Shown one piece after another: positions 22,681 through 31,383 of a stretch of 64,000 bases of DNA; position 1 is the stretch's first letter, and each line of letters opens with the position of its first letter. The translations under genes and the position numbers were made by a program. Under the pieces are notes generated by a model that did no database searches, was not told the DNA's origin, and worked only from the letters and a program-made list of their open reading frames with translations. Source of the DNA: Xylanimicrobium pachnodae JCM 13526 = NBRC 107786 (GTDB lineage: Bacteria; Actinomycetota; Actinomycetes; Actinomycetales; Cellulomonadaceae); the NCBI GenBank assembly GCA_001592145.1, contig BCWJ01000006.1, positions 1 through 64,000 of the forward strand, written 5' to 3'.

Positions 22681-23421
22681 TCACCGGTGGGCCCAGATCA
22701 CCAGGTTCTCGTCCGCCGCGCCGGTCGCGCTCGTGTACTGCAGGCACGTGATCACCACGAGCTCGCCGTCGCGCCCCTGCGGGTCCGCCCAGATCGCGTC
22801 CGACGTCGTCGCCGCCGACTTGGTGAGCACGTCGCTGCGGGTGACGGTGTAGACGACGCCGTCGACGTGCAGCACGTCACCGGGTATGACGAGCACGGGT
22901 GACTGCTCGGATCCCAGGGCGAAGAACGCGTTCCCCGCGGCGTTGCCGCCGCGTACAGCGTGCATGGCGACGACGACGAGCCCTGAACCGGGCACGGTCG
23001 TGCTACCGAAGCCCCGCACCAGGTACGCGTCCGTCAGGGTGGGCGGGTTGATGACGCCCCGCGAGGCGGTCATCTCCACCAGGGGGACGTCGAGCCCCAG
23101 CCGGGGGGCCGCGAACCGGCCGCCCGTGGGTACCGGGTCGGCGGCGGCGACGTCGGGCGGGTCGTCGAGCACCACGGGCCGGCCGTCCAGGTCGAGCAGG
23201 GTGCTGGTGTCCTGGAGCGCGTCGAGTACGGGCCGCACGGCGTTCCAGGACAGGGCGGCGGCGGCCGCGAGGAGGGTCAGGACGAGCACCGTGACGATGC
23301 TCGAACGGTGCCCTCCGCGCGGCCGCCGCCAGGACGGCCCGCGGTCACCGGCGCCCCTGTCGTGTGTCCGCGGGCCGTCCGTCTGAGGCGACGACGGCAG
23401 TCCCGGTCGTCCACCGGCCAT
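22681..23421 (-). CDS. Class E/F-type sortase
   Basis: Two hundred and forty-six residues. A cytoplasmic Pro/Arg/Gly-rich N-terminus, one membrane anchor (about 41-58), then an extracellular sortase barrel from residue 100: FAAPRLGLDVPLVEM, VVVAMHAVRGG with the catalytic His, VVITCLQYT with the catalytic Cys, and Arg in the closing ENLVIWAHR. Length and the single N-terminal anchor fit the actinobacterial class E/F sortases. It probably attaches the neighbouring LPxTG-like protein to the cell wall. Last gene of the surface cluster. Confidence 0.82.
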   Translation of the reverse strand: MAGGRPGLPSSPQTDGPRTHDRGAGDRGPSWRRPRGGHRSSIVTVLVLTLLAAAAALSWNAVRPVLDALQDTSTLLDLDGRPVVLDDPPDVAAADPVPTGGRFAAPRLGLDVPLVEMTASRGVINPPTLTDAYLVRGFGSTTVPGSGLVVVAMHAVRGGNAAGNAFFALGSEQSPVLVIPGDVLHVDGVVYTVTRSDVLTKSAATTSDAIWADPQGRDGELVVITCLQYTSATGAADENLVIWAHR

Positions 23422-23430
23422 GGCCGGCGA

Positions 23431-24261
23431 TCACCGGTGGACCGTGACCTTGGCGCGCCGGCGCCGAGCCGTCGCCAGCGCGCGCACGGTCAGGGTCGCA
23501 GCCGCCGCGGCTGCCGCCGCCGCTGCTAGGAGGAGCGGCACGCTGAGCTCCGGGGCCACGCCGCCGGTCTGGGATGCCAGACCGGAGGTGCCCGCGGGCT
23601 TCGCGCCGCTCGAGATGGTGCCGCCGGTGCCGCCGGTGCCAGCGCCCGTGCCAGTGGTCGGCGCGGTGCTCGGTTCTCCGGTGCCCGTCGGTGTGGGCTC
23701 CGGTGCCGGGGTGGGTGAGGGCGTCGGCTCGTCCGGGGTGTCACCGGAGATAGTCAGGCGCACGTCGAAGCTGAAGACCCGCTCGCCCACGTGGGCGGCG
23801 TTGCCGCTCGTGGCCTCGTACGGGAAGTCGACGTCGAACGCCACCGTGGTCGTGGCGCCCTGGGCGAGCACCTCCGTGGTCACCGGGGTCTCGACGCCGT
23901 CGAGCGCGCTGACGGGGACGGTGTTGATGGTCAGGTCGTCGTAGAACGAGTCGTCCACCCAGCCGTCCCCGCCACGCTGGGCGACGGCGTTGACGATCGC
24001 GACCGTCAACGTGCCGTCCGACGGTCCGGCGTTCTGGACCCGCAAGGTACGCACGTGATGGGAGCCGGGCACGACGACCAGCCGCCCGAACAGCTCGTCG
24101 GTCACCTGGATGATCTGCCCGGTGTCGTCGTCCCAGATGGCGATGGCGTCGTCGATGGCCGTGGTGACACTGCCGGTTGCCGCGGCCGCGGCGGGTGCAG
24201 CGATGCCGCTGAGCGCCAGCGCGCCGGCGGTCGCCAGGCTGAGCGCGGTGCGTCTACGCAT
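23431..24261 (-). CDS. Secreted surface protein with sortase-type C-terminus
   Basis: Two hundred and seventy-six residues. Sec signal peptide (1-27, APAAAAA), a beta-rich domain to about 175 resembling TasA/COG1361-type repeat-like domains (VRTLRVQNAGPSDGTLTVAI), a Pro/Thr linker (TPSPTPAPEPTPTGTG), then GLASQTGG, a hydrophobic segment of about 25 residues and a basic tail (TARRRRAKVTVHR). The last three elements are a cell-wall sorting signal; the pentapeptide is non-canonical (SQTGG rather than LPxTG or LAxTG). Neighbouring sortase is the expected enzyme. Overlaps the signal peptidase gene by 8 bases. Confidence 0.78.
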   Translation of the reverse strand: MRRRTALSLATAGALALSGIAAPAAAAATGSVTTAIDDAIAIWDDDTGQIIQVTDELFGRLVVVPGSHHVRTLRVQNAGPSDGTLTVAIVNAVAQRGGDGWVDDSFYDDLTINTVPVSALDGVETPVTTEVLAQGATTTVAFDVDFPYEATSGNAAHVGERVFSFDVRLTISGDTPDEPTPSPTPAPEPTPTGTGEPSTAPTTGTGAGTGGTGGTISSGAKPAGTSGLASQTGGVAPELSVPLLLAAAAAAAAAATLTVRALATARRRRAKVTVHR

Positions 24262-24946
24262 GATGCGCTCCTTTCGGTCGGGGGACGGGTGTCGAGTCCG
24301 TGCTGGGCGCGGGTTCCGGTTCCGTCCTGGTGCCGCGGCCGCGGCCGGGGGTGAAGAGCTGGACGAACCCGAAGACCACCAACCCGAGTGCCGCCACGGT
24401 CAAAGTGATCGACCCCCACTGCGTCCCCGAGAGGTAGCCGACCAGGGGGAGCGCGTACAGCACCCGCCCCATGACCTGGTCGAGCACGATCGGCTCGTCC
24501 ATGACGTTGTTGGCGTCTCCCTGCGTGACGAACCCGGTGGTGCCCGTGATGCCGAGCACGATGCCGACGACGCGGTGGGTCACCAGGGTCTCCGAGTCCG
24601 GATCGGGCTGGAAGGTGATGACGTCGCCGACGCTGATGGTCGTCGGGTCCTCCACCTCCTGGACGACGACGAGGTCGCCTGGGGACAGTGTTGGCTCCAT
24701 CGACCCGGAGAGCACCGTGAGCGGCACGGCCCCGAGGACCCGGGGTGCGACGACGGCGGCCCCGGCGAGCGCGATCAGCAGGATCACGACCGCGGCGGCA
24801 CCTGCGCGCAATGCCGTTCGGGCCCAACGAAGGCGAGGGGGACGACCGTGACGCCTGGTCGGCGCACCGGTGTTCGACGCCGGGTCACTCGATGCTGACG
24901 CGTCTTTCCCGCGGCGCGTGGACACCCGCTGTCTGATGACCGTCAT
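24254..24946 (-). CDS. Signal peptidase I, SipW/archaeal type
   Basis: Two hundred and thirty residues. N-terminal membrane segment (about 48-66), then VLSGSMEPTLSPGDLVVV with the catalytic Ser, and TLVTHRVVGI where His takes the place of the general-base Lys: this Ser-His arrangement marks the ER/SipW group. FVTQGDANNVMDE follows, and a second membrane segment sits near the C-terminus, with a Pro/Thr-rich cytoplasmic tail. SipW enzymes process the TasA-type signal peptides; two such substrates are encoded directly upstream. ATGA overlap with the preceding gene. Confidence 0.88.
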   Translation of the reverse strand: MTVIRQRVSTRRGKDASASSDPASNTGAPTRRHGRPPRLRWARTALRAGAAAVVILLIALAGAAVVAPRVLGAVPLTVLSGSMEPTLSPGDLVVVQEVEDPTTISVGDVITFQPDPDSETLVTHRVVGIVLGITGTTGFVTQGDANNVMDEPIVLDQVMGRVLYALPLVGYLSGTQWGSITLTVAALGLVVFGFVQLFTPGRGRGTRTEPEPAPSTDSTPVPRPKGAHHA

Positions 24947-25929
24947 GGCGCCCCCTCGGGTGCTGGATCCACGGAGTTCTCGACGTCTTGTTCCCCTGGA
25001 GCCGGGAGGGGAAGGTCTTCGGACGCTTCTCCTGCACCGTCTTGTGGTCTCTCGCCTGGACCCAGGTAGGGGTGTTCGCCGGGGACATCAGCGGGTGGGT
25101 ACACGCGATCGTCAGAGAACTCGCGGTCACTGACTCGTTCTCCGAACTCGTTGATGGTCACTGATCCGTATGCGTTGTAGACGGTGGGCAGGGCGTGGGT
25201 CGCGGTGCGTGACCAGCCGCCGTAACCGCCTGCCGAGTTGATTTGCCTCAGGGTGGCCGTGAGGGTTCCAGCACTCGGGGCGGCCGGAACCCACACTCCG
25301 CCGACTTGTGTGAACGCGTCGTTGGCGACGCCGAGACCGAAGTCGTAGGTATGCCAGTCGTTGAAGATTTCGAGGCTGAACACGATCGTGGGGAGCGGAG
25401 AAGCCTCGGAGTACCTAATGGTGGCGTCGGCCCAGCCGGATGGTGGGGTGAGTCCCGTCGGCCAGAGGAGGACGCTCAAGGTGAGTCCTGACGCGGCGTC
25501 GGTGACCACGCCCGTGGAGTGGTAGCCAACGGCCGCGCCGTTGACGGTGACGGCAGGAGTAAAGATAAGGTATTCCCAGAACCAGTCCGAGTGGCTTGGG
25601 CTCCAGTGGAAGTTGACGTCAAGAACGGCACCGATACCGTTTCCGCTGAGGTGGGGAGAAACGTCTGTAGTGAAAGTCACCCAGTCGTCCTGATCGGCAT
25701 CGAGTTCGATCGTCTCCACGCTGCCGCGCATGGACACGTGGGCGGTGTCTTTGTGTGTCATCGTGTATGTCAGATCTACGCCCAGCGAGCCAGTGGTGAT
25801 CGTCGCGCTGTCGTCTCTTGCGGTGCTCGCCCAGTAGGCCATCGTCGAGTTGGTGCCTGCGGCAAGGGAGGCTGCGACGAGAACAGCGGCCGCGCCAGTC
25901 CCTGCGAGTATTCTTGTGCGTCGGATCAT
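24943..25929 (-). CDS. SipW-type signal peptide secreted protein
   Basis: Three hundred and twenty-eight residues from ATG 25929, with AAAGGA 7 bases upstream. The leader has RRTRILAGTGAAAVLVAAS and then STMAYWAST: the A-Y-W motif after the hydrophobic core is the SipW-dependent cleavage region. A beta-rich domain of about 230 residues follows, with many Thr, Val and Trp, then an acidic Pro-rich C-terminal tail (PGERPQDGAGEASEDLPLPA). No sorting signal or membrane anchor. It is likely a fibre or biofilm matrix protein by analogy with TasA; that is inference from leader type and context. Confidence 0.78.
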   Translation of the reverse strand: MIRRTRILAGTGAAAVLVAASLAAGTNSTMAYWASTARDDSATITTGSLGVDLTYTMTHKDTAHVSMRGSVETIELDADQDDWVTFTTDVSPHLSGNGIGAVLDVNFHWSPSHSDWFWEYLIFTPAVTVNGAAVGYHSTGVVTDAASGLTLSVLLWPTGLTPPSGWADATIRYSEASPLPTIVFSLEIFNDWHTYDFGLGVANDAFTQVGGVWVPAAPSAGTLTATLRQINSAGGYGGWSRTATHALPTVYNAYGSVTINEFGERVSDREFSDDRVYPPADVPGEHPYLGPGERPQDGAGEASEDLPLPAPGEQDVENSVDPAPEGAP

Positions 25930-25955
25930 GGTGGTCCTTTCGCAAGCGATTCTGG

Positions 25956-26000
25956 GCGGAGGGGTGAGGCTACCGTTGTGGGTATGACCCACCCCTCCGC
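25956..26000 (-). terminator. Hairpin between the two SipW-type protein genes
   Basis: Perfect 11-bp stem (25956-25966 with 25990-26000) and a 23-base loop, in the 97-base gap between the first and second genes of the cluster. Probably an attenuator that makes the first protein more abundant than the downstream products. Confidence 0.6.
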
Positions 26001-26026
26001 GTAGTTCGCAGGCTCGGCTCGTCAAC

Positions 26027-26662
26027 TCAGGGAGTCGGGGCGTTCGGGCCGGTCTGGGTCAGGACCAGTTGTGCGTCCTCCAGAGTCCACTGGTAGGGGT
26101 CTGCAATCGGGTCGCCGGTGCTCGGATCCACCGTTATCCGCCCGAACGAGTTTCCAGCATTGTTGTCAATGCCCCAGGGGAAGTTGATGGTGACGCGGAG
26201 CAGGTACGTCTCGTTATTCACCGTATCGCCATCGATCGGTACACCGACGTCGGCCGTGCGAACGTCGACCCAGTTAGTGCCTCCGTCGGTAGACCGCTCC
26301 CAATTCACCACGGTGCTGGGGATCGTGTCGGCGTCCGTTCGTGCTGGGCCGAGATTCAGCGCCGCGGTGAGGGCGGTTCCCTTGACTGTTGCGGTCACTT
26401 CGACTTGGAACCTGGCCTGGTGGCCCGGCGTCATGAGGTAACCGTCCGGCAACGTGGTCCAACTGGCGCCGCTGTTGATCGAGTACTCGGCTTCCCGCAT
26501 CGATGCGGTCAGGCCGAGTTCGCCGGCGGTGATCGTGCTTCCCTCGAGTCGGGCAGCGTCCAGCCAGTACGCGAACGTGCCGCCGGAGGCGACCAGGAGG
26601 GCGCCGCCCGCTGCCGCGGCGACTACTCCCTTGGTCTTCCTGCTGATGGTCTTGCGTGTCAT
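26027..26662 (-). CDS. SipW-type signal peptide (alternate signal) secreted protein
   Basis: Two hundred and eleven residues, ATG 26662 with GGAAGGAG upstream. Leader: KTKGVVAAAAGGALLVASGG followed by TFAYWLD, a clear SipW-type cleavage region. The mature part is beta-rich with a central VEVTATVKGTALTAALNL and ends in LVLTQTGPNAPTP. This matches the actinobacterial alternate-type signal peptide domain proteins, which are TasA-related. As the first gene of the minus-strand cluster, with a hairpin after it, it may be the major fibre subunit. Confidence 0.8.
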   Translation of the reverse strand: MTRKTISRKTKGVVAAAAGGALLVASGGTFAYWLDAARLEGSTITAGELGLTASMREAEYSINSGASWTTLPDGYLMTPGHQARFQVEVTATVKGTALTAALNLGPARTDADTIPSTVVNWERSTDGGTNWVDVRTADVGVPIDGDTVNNETYLLRVTINFPWGIDNNAGNSFGRITVDPSTGDPIADPYQWTLEDAQLVLTQTGPNAPTP

Positions 26663-26784
26663 GGGTGGTGCTCCTTCCGCGCCGGGTGGCGCTCGCCGGC
26701 CGGGGCCGGTGGGTACCCGCAGGGGCCGGGTGGGACATCTCCGAGCCTCACGGCGCGGGCCGTGCCCGGCCGCGGTGGTCCGCC

Positions 26785-26826
26785 GTTATCGCCCTCGCTT
26801 TCGCCCCGCTCCGCCACACCGATAAC
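26785..26826. promoter_or_regulatory. Possible operator in the divergent region
   Basis: GTTATCG (26785-26791) and CGATAAC (26820-26826) form a 7-bp inverted repeat with a 28-base spacer, between the surface cluster and the LuxR gene. The half-sites are AT-richer than the surroundings. The regulator encoded next to it is a candidate binder; evidence is weak. Confidence 0.3.
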
Positions 26827-26883
26827 CGAGCCGATCTGTTCGCCCAACGAGCCGTCCGGCGATCGGTCGGTGATGATCGAGGG

Positions 26884-29829
26884 GTGGCCGACCTCTCCGG
26901 GGTTCCCCGGGTCCCGCCCGGGACGATCGCCCGCGCGCACCTGGACGCGGTGCTCGACGCGGGCGCCCCGCTGTGCGTCCTGCGCGGTCCGGGCGGGACC
27001 GGGAAGACGACGCTGCTGGCACGGTGGGTCCGTTCCCTGCCCGGCGATCACCCCGTCGTGTGGCTCACCGTCGATCCCGAGACGGCCTCCCGGGCCGGGT
27101 TCTGGGTGCGGGTCCTCACCCGGCTCAATGCCGCGGGGATCCTCGACGACGCCGCCCTGCACGGCGCGACGGCGGCCATCGCCGACGCGGTCGACCAGCT
27201 CCCCGCGGTGCTGACGAGGGTGTTCGAGGGAGCTCCGCCCGTGCTGCTCGTCCTGGACGACTTCGCCGCGGCGGGGGAGTTCTGGGATGGCGTCTGCAGG
27301 GACCTGGTCGCCCTGGTGCGGCAGATCGGCACCGTGCGCGTCGCCGTGGCCGGACGTCGGCCCACCTCGCTCGAAGGACCCAGCACCGGCCTGACGATCG
27401 AGGCGCGAGTGCTGGACGCCGCCGCGCTCGCAGCTACCGACGACGACGTGCGCGCCCTCCTGGCCGCCGCCGGGTTCATGCCCGACGACGCCGCCGTCGT
27501 CGACCTGGTGACGCGGATGCCGGCGCGCTCGATCCGGGAGCTGCGCTACGCCATCGAGCTGCTGGCGCGCCAGAGCGCCGCCGCACCGCACCGCGCCGGA
27601 TCGCCGGACCGCATGGTTCGCGCCGAGCAGCCCGCCGCGTCCACCGTGCCCGCCAGATCGGCACCGCTCGCCGCGGTGCCCTCACCCGACACGCTGTCCC
27701 CGTCCGTCCCGCTGACACCGTCGGACATCGCGGCGTCGATGCCGACGGCGGTGCGCCGTGATCTGGGCGCACGGCTCCGAGACCGCGACGCCACCGACTT
27801 CCTCGGGGCGCTGGCGCTGGCCCCCTACGGTGACCGAGCGCTCGCCCAGGCGCTCGCCGAGACGCTGAACCGGGGGCACCGTCCCGGCCAGAACGGGACC
27901 GCCCGCACGGGGAACCCCGTCGCGGACCCTGCGAGCAACCCCGGAAGCGGTCGGCGGCGTCAGCCCCAGGACGGCGTTCAGGCGCTGACGACGCTGGAGG
28001 CGGAGGGGCTGGGCCACTGGGTCGACGCCCCAGGAGGTGCGCGGTTCGAGCTCAGCGCGCCGGCGCGGGCGGTGGCTGCCGCGCGGTTCGCGGCCGCGCA
28101 TCCCCGGGCCGCGGCCGAGGTGTTGACCGTCGTCGCACACTGGCTCGTCTCCCACCGCGACGACGTGGGCGGTGCGATCGAGCACGCGCTGCGGGCCGGT
28201 GACCTGGACCTGGCCGACTCCCTGGTGCCGCGTGCCAGGCCGCTGCCGTCCGACGTGTGCCGGCGCATCGACGCCGCCCTGGGCGCCGTGCCGGTCGCCC
28301 AGGTGCGCGCCTACCCCTTCCTGGCCCTGGTGCACGGTGCCTACCTCTTCTCCCGGCCGGAGCCGCGGCCGCGAGCCCGGGAGTTCCTGCGCGCGGTTGC
28401 CCAGGGGCCACCGCATGGCGGACGTGGCCGGTCACACCCCGAGCGCCTGGCCGTCTACGGGCTCGAGGCGATGGTGTGGCGGCTGCACGGGAACCGCGGG
28501 CGGATGCTCGACCGGGCGCGGCGCGCCCTGCGCGAGGTCACCGTGTCGCGGGACGAGTCGTCGCCCGAGCCGCACGGGAACCTCGACGCGCTCGCCGTCC
28601 TGGTGCTCGACCAGGTGGCACTGAGCCTGCTCATGGGCGACGACGTCGCGGCAGCGCGCCGGGCCTACGACGTGCTCGACACGATCGCGCGCGAGCACGG
28701 CTGGGCGAACGGGTGGGGTGTCGCCGCCGGGGGACGCGCGTTGCTCGCCATGCTGGACGGCCGGATGGGCGACCTGCGGGCCGAGCTGGCCGACGCGCGA
28801 TGGTCGGGGGACGAGGACGCCGGTGTCGCGGTGGCCCCGGGGCTCGCGGCCGATGGCGAGCGGGGGTGGTTGCGTGCCATCACCGCGGCGTGGGCACACC
28901 TCGACGAGGGCGACCCGGAGGCGGCGCTGGCCCGGCTACGGCCACTCGACGAGCTGACCGGGACGTTCGAGCAGTGGGAGCTGCACGCCGATGTCGGTGC
29001 GCTCGCGGAGCTGATGGCCGGACGCCCCGCCGACGCCCGCGCCCGGCTGGCCCACGCCCGTCGCACGCGGGCCGGCCCGGCGACGCTGCCCTCGGCCCGG
29101 GCGCGCCTGATCGCCGTCCAGGCCACCGTGGAGCTCGCCGCCGGCACCGGGCGGGGTATGCCGCGCCGGGGGGTGCACGGTGCGGCGGCCGCCGTGGATC
29201 TCGCCCTGCGCGCCTACACCGCGGCCGTGCACCGCTCCGCCGACGACGCCGTGGCGCTCCTGGCGCAGGCCCAGGCCGCCACGGTGACGCCTCTGCACCA
29301 TGCCCTGACGGCGATCGCGGGCATCGTGGTGGCGACCCGGACGGACGCGGCGCTGGAGGTGGACCAGTTCGCCAGCGAGCTTGCCGCCGTCGTCGCCGCG
29401 GCGGGGCTGCACTGGCCGCTGATGCTCCTGGGCCCCGGGGAACGGACTGCAGTACTGGCCGCGCTGGCGTCGGACGGCGCGCGCTCGGTGACGCGCCAAG
29501 CGCTGAGCACGGTGCCGCCCGCCGTGGGCGAGGGGCTGTGGACGCAGGCGCAGGTGCCGCGCCTGACTCCCGGGGAGGTGACGGCGCTGCACCAGCTCGC
29601 GCGTACGGCGGCCCGCGCCGAGATCGCGGCCGCCCTGCACGTCTCCATCAACACGGTCAAGGCGCAGCTCGGCAGCCTGTACGCCAAGCTGGGGGTGCGC
29701 TCGCGCGAGGACGCCCTGACGCGAGCCGTGGCGCTGGGCCTGCTGGTGATTCCGGACGGGTGGGACACCGACCGGTCCGAGCGCCCCGACCAGCCCGAAC
29801 GCGCCGAGGTGAGCGACGTTCCGCGTTAA
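26884..29829 (+). CDS. Large LuxR family regulator, MalT/STAND-type
   Basis: About 981 residues if GTG 26884 is the start (no good ribosome-binding site is visible; the frame is open further upstream). N-terminal NTPase: VLRGPGGTGKTTLLARWV Walker A (about 34-45) and VLLVLDDFAA Walker B; a long alpha-helical region rich in Ala/Leu (about 400-900) fits TPR-like MalT repeats; the C-terminal 65 residues are a LuxR HTH (LTPGEVTALHQLARTAARAE, HVSINTVKAQLGSLYAKLGV). Such proteins are ATP-dependent activators that respond to an inducer. Divergent position suggests control of the SipW/sortase cluster, as inference. The gene has a Pro/Ser-rich insert near 270-320. Confidence 0.82.
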   Translation: MADLSGVPRVPPGTIARAHLDAVLDAGAPLCVLRGPGGTGKTTLLARWVRSLPGDHPVVWLTVDPETASRAGFWVRVLTRLNAAGILDDAALHGATAAIADAVDQLPAVLTRVFEGAPPVLLVLDDFAAAGEFWDGVCRDLVALVRQIGTVRVAVAGRRPTSLEGPSTGLTIEARVLDAAALAATDDDVRALLAAAGFMPDDAAVVDLVTRMPARSIRELRYAIELLARQSAAAPHRAGSPDRMVRAEQPAASTVPARSAPLAAVPSPDTLSPSVPLTPSDIAASMPTAVRRDLGARLRDRDATDFLGALALAPYGDRALAQALAETLNRGHRPGQNGTARTGNPVADPASNPGSGRRRQPQDGVQALTTLEAEGLGHWVDAPGGARFELSAPARAVAAARFAAAHPRAAAEVLTVVAHWLVSHRDDVGGAIEHALRAGDLDLADSLVPRARPLPSDVCRRIDAALGAVPVAQVRAYPFLALVHGAYLFSRPEPRPRAREFLRAVAQGPPHGGRGRSHPERLAVYGLEAMVWRLHGNRGRMLDRARRALREVTVSRDESSPEPHGNLDALAVLVLDQVALSLLMGDDVAAARRAYDVLDTIAREHGWANGWGVAAGGRALLAMLDGRMGDLRAELADARWSGDEDAGVAVAPGLAADGERGWLRAITAAWAHLDEGDPEAALARLRPLDELTGTFEQWELHADVGALAELMAGRPADARARLAHARRTRAGPATLPSARARLIAVQATVELAAGTGRGMPRRGVHGAAAAVDLALRAYTAAVHRSADDAVALLAQAQAATVTPLHHALTAIAGIVVATRTDAALEVDQFASELAAVVAAAGLHWPLMLLGPGERTAVLAALASDGARSVTRQALSTVPPAVGEGLWTQAQVPRLTPGEVTALHQLARTAARAEIAAALHVSINTVKAQLGSLYAKLGVRSREDALTRAVALGLLVIPDGWDTDRSERPDQPERAEVSDVPR

Positions 29830-29882
29830 GGGTGCGCGCGTCGGCACGTGTCCGGCCACGATGGGGCCGGGAGGGATGCCGG

Positions 29883-30857
29883 GTGACGTCACTGATGCTG
29901 GTCGCGGGTCTCGCCGCGCTGATCGGCGGGGCCGAGCTGATCGTGGGCTTCGGCACCCGGCTCGCCCGCAGGCTCGGCATCTCGCCGCTCATCGTGGGCC
30001 TGACGATCGTCTCGATCGGCACCTCGGCCCCCGAGCTCGCCGTCGGCATCGACGCCATGCGGCGCGACGCCGGGTCGCTGGTGCTGGGCAACATCGCCGG
30101 GACCAACCTCGTCAACCTGCTGCTCATCCTGGGCCTGTCGGCTGCGATCCGGCCCATCGTGCTGCAACGGCAGACCCTGCGCCTCGACCTGCCCGCGATG
30201 GCCGGCTCCAGCGTGCTCCTGGTGATCCTGGCGTCCGACGGCGTCCTGTCTACCTGGGACGGCCTCGTCCTGCTGACCGCCGCGATCCTCTACACGGCCC
30301 GGCTGCTGCGCACGGCGAAGCGCCAGGCGAGCGCCGAGTCGCTGACCCGCGAGGTGGTGCACACCGACGAGGAACCACGCCCCGGCGGTTCACGCTGGCT
30401 CGTCGTACGCGACCTGGGGCTGACCGTCGTCGGCATCGCCGTGGTGGTCGTTGGCGCGGACTGGCTCGTGACGGCGGCCGTCGCGATCGCGGACTCCTTC
30501 GGCGTCTCCGAGACGCTCATCGGACTGACGGTCGTCGCCGTCGGCACCTCGCTGCCCGAGCTGGCCACGACCATCACGGCGACCATCCGCGGCGGCCGGT
30601 CCATCGCGGTGGGCAACCTCATCGGGTCGAGCACGTACAACCTGACCTTCATCCTGGGCACGTCCCTGCTGTTCGGCCCGCACGAGGTCGCGGTCACGCA
30701 GCAGCTCGTGCAGGTCGACCTGCCGCTCATGCTCGGCGCCGCCCTGCTGTGCGTCCCGGTTTTCCTGACCGGCAGGCGCATCAGCCGCTGGGAGGGCGCG
30801 GGGTTCGTCGTCGCCTACGCCGCGTACCTGACGTACCTGGTCACCATGCGCTCCTGA
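29883..30857 (+). CDS. Calcium/sodium antiporter (CaCA family, YrbG-like)
   Basis: Three hundred and twenty-four residues, GTG 29883. Ten membrane segments in two inverted halves; each half has the alpha-repeat: GLTIVSIGTSAPELAVGI with GNIAGTNLVNLLLILG in the first, and GLTVVAVGTSLPELATTI with GNLIGSSTYNLTFILG in the second. The acidic residues in the P-E-L pairs bind the cation. The family exchanges Ca2+ or Na+ (some K+) for protons or sodium. A cytoplasmic charged loop divides the halves (residues 140-165). Confidence 0.9.
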   Translation: MTSLMLVAGLAALIGGAELIVGFGTRLARRLGISPLIVGLTIVSIGTSAPELAVGIDAMRRDAGSLVLGNIAGTNLVNLLLILGLSAAIRPIVLQRQTLRLDLPAMAGSSVLLVILASDGVLSTWDGLVLLTAAILYTARLLRTAKRQASAESLTREVVHTDEEPRPGGSRWLVVRDLGLTVVGIAVVVVGADWLVTAAVAIADSFGVSETLIGLTVVAVGTSLPELATTITATIRGGRSIAVGNLIGSSTYNLTFILGTSLLFGPHEVAVTQQLVQVDLPLMLGAALLCVPVFLTGRRISRWEGAGFVVAYAAYLTYLVTMRS

Positions 30858-31045
30858 CGGTCGTCGGTCCACCGCTGACACGGACCGTGCATCGCGCGCC
30901 ACCGCGCCCGACGAAACGTCAACGAACCGCAAAATCTGGTTCCGTAAAGCCCCGGTAACGGTGTACTGTCGCAAACGGCGCGGCAAGGGTGCTGCGCGTC
31001 GTGGTCTGCTCCCGACGACGGTGCGGAGCAGTAGAAGGGTCGGAG

Positions 31046-31378
31046 ATGACGGTCAGGACGATGGCCAGCGGCGGGATCGACCTCGTGCGCGGGGCCGAGG
31101 TCAACACGGTACGGATGTGGGGCGAGATCGACGCTGCCCTGCGCAACCAGGCGGGCGTGGCGCTCGCGGGCGCGCTCGAGAGCGACCGGCCCGTGGTGGT
31201 CGAGACGTCGGACGTCGCGTTCATCGACTCCTCCGGCGCGGCGTTCCTCGTCCAGCTCTGCGCTCTCGGCCGCAAGGAGGGCGTCCCCGTGCGCCTGACG
31301 AACCCGCCGTCGGCCGTCGCCGAGGTGCTGCACCTGGCCGGGTGCGACGACGCCCTCGTGTGGACGTCCGCCGCCTGA
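31046..31378 (+). CDS. STAS domain protein (anti-sigma factor antagonist-like)
   Basis: One hundred and ten residues, ATG 31046. Compact STAS fold: VNTVRMWGEIDAAL, VVVETSDVAFIDSSGAAFLV and a final helix. The FIDSSG motif holds the serine that an anti-sigma kinase phosphorylates in SpoIIAA/RsbV proteins. No kinase or sigma factor gene is adjacent, so the partner is elsewhere. The 189-base gap before it has an AT-rich stretch near 30915-30970 likely to contain its promoter. Confidence 0.82.
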   Translation: MTVRTMASGGIDLVRGAEVNTVRMWGEIDAALRNQAGVALAGALESDRPVVVETSDVAFIDSSGAAFLVQLCALGRKEGVPVRLTNPPSAVAEVLHLAGCDDALVWTSAA

Positions 31379-31383
31379 CCCGC

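Noticed and set aside
25956-26000. Possible riboswitch between the two SipW-type genes
   Set aside because: Only one simple stem is seen and no conserved aptamer core is recognisable; a terminator or attenuator explains it.
29657-31333. Open frames antisense to the antiporter and STAS genes
   Set aside because: They overlap well-supported plus-strand genes and have no domain or ribosome-binding signal.
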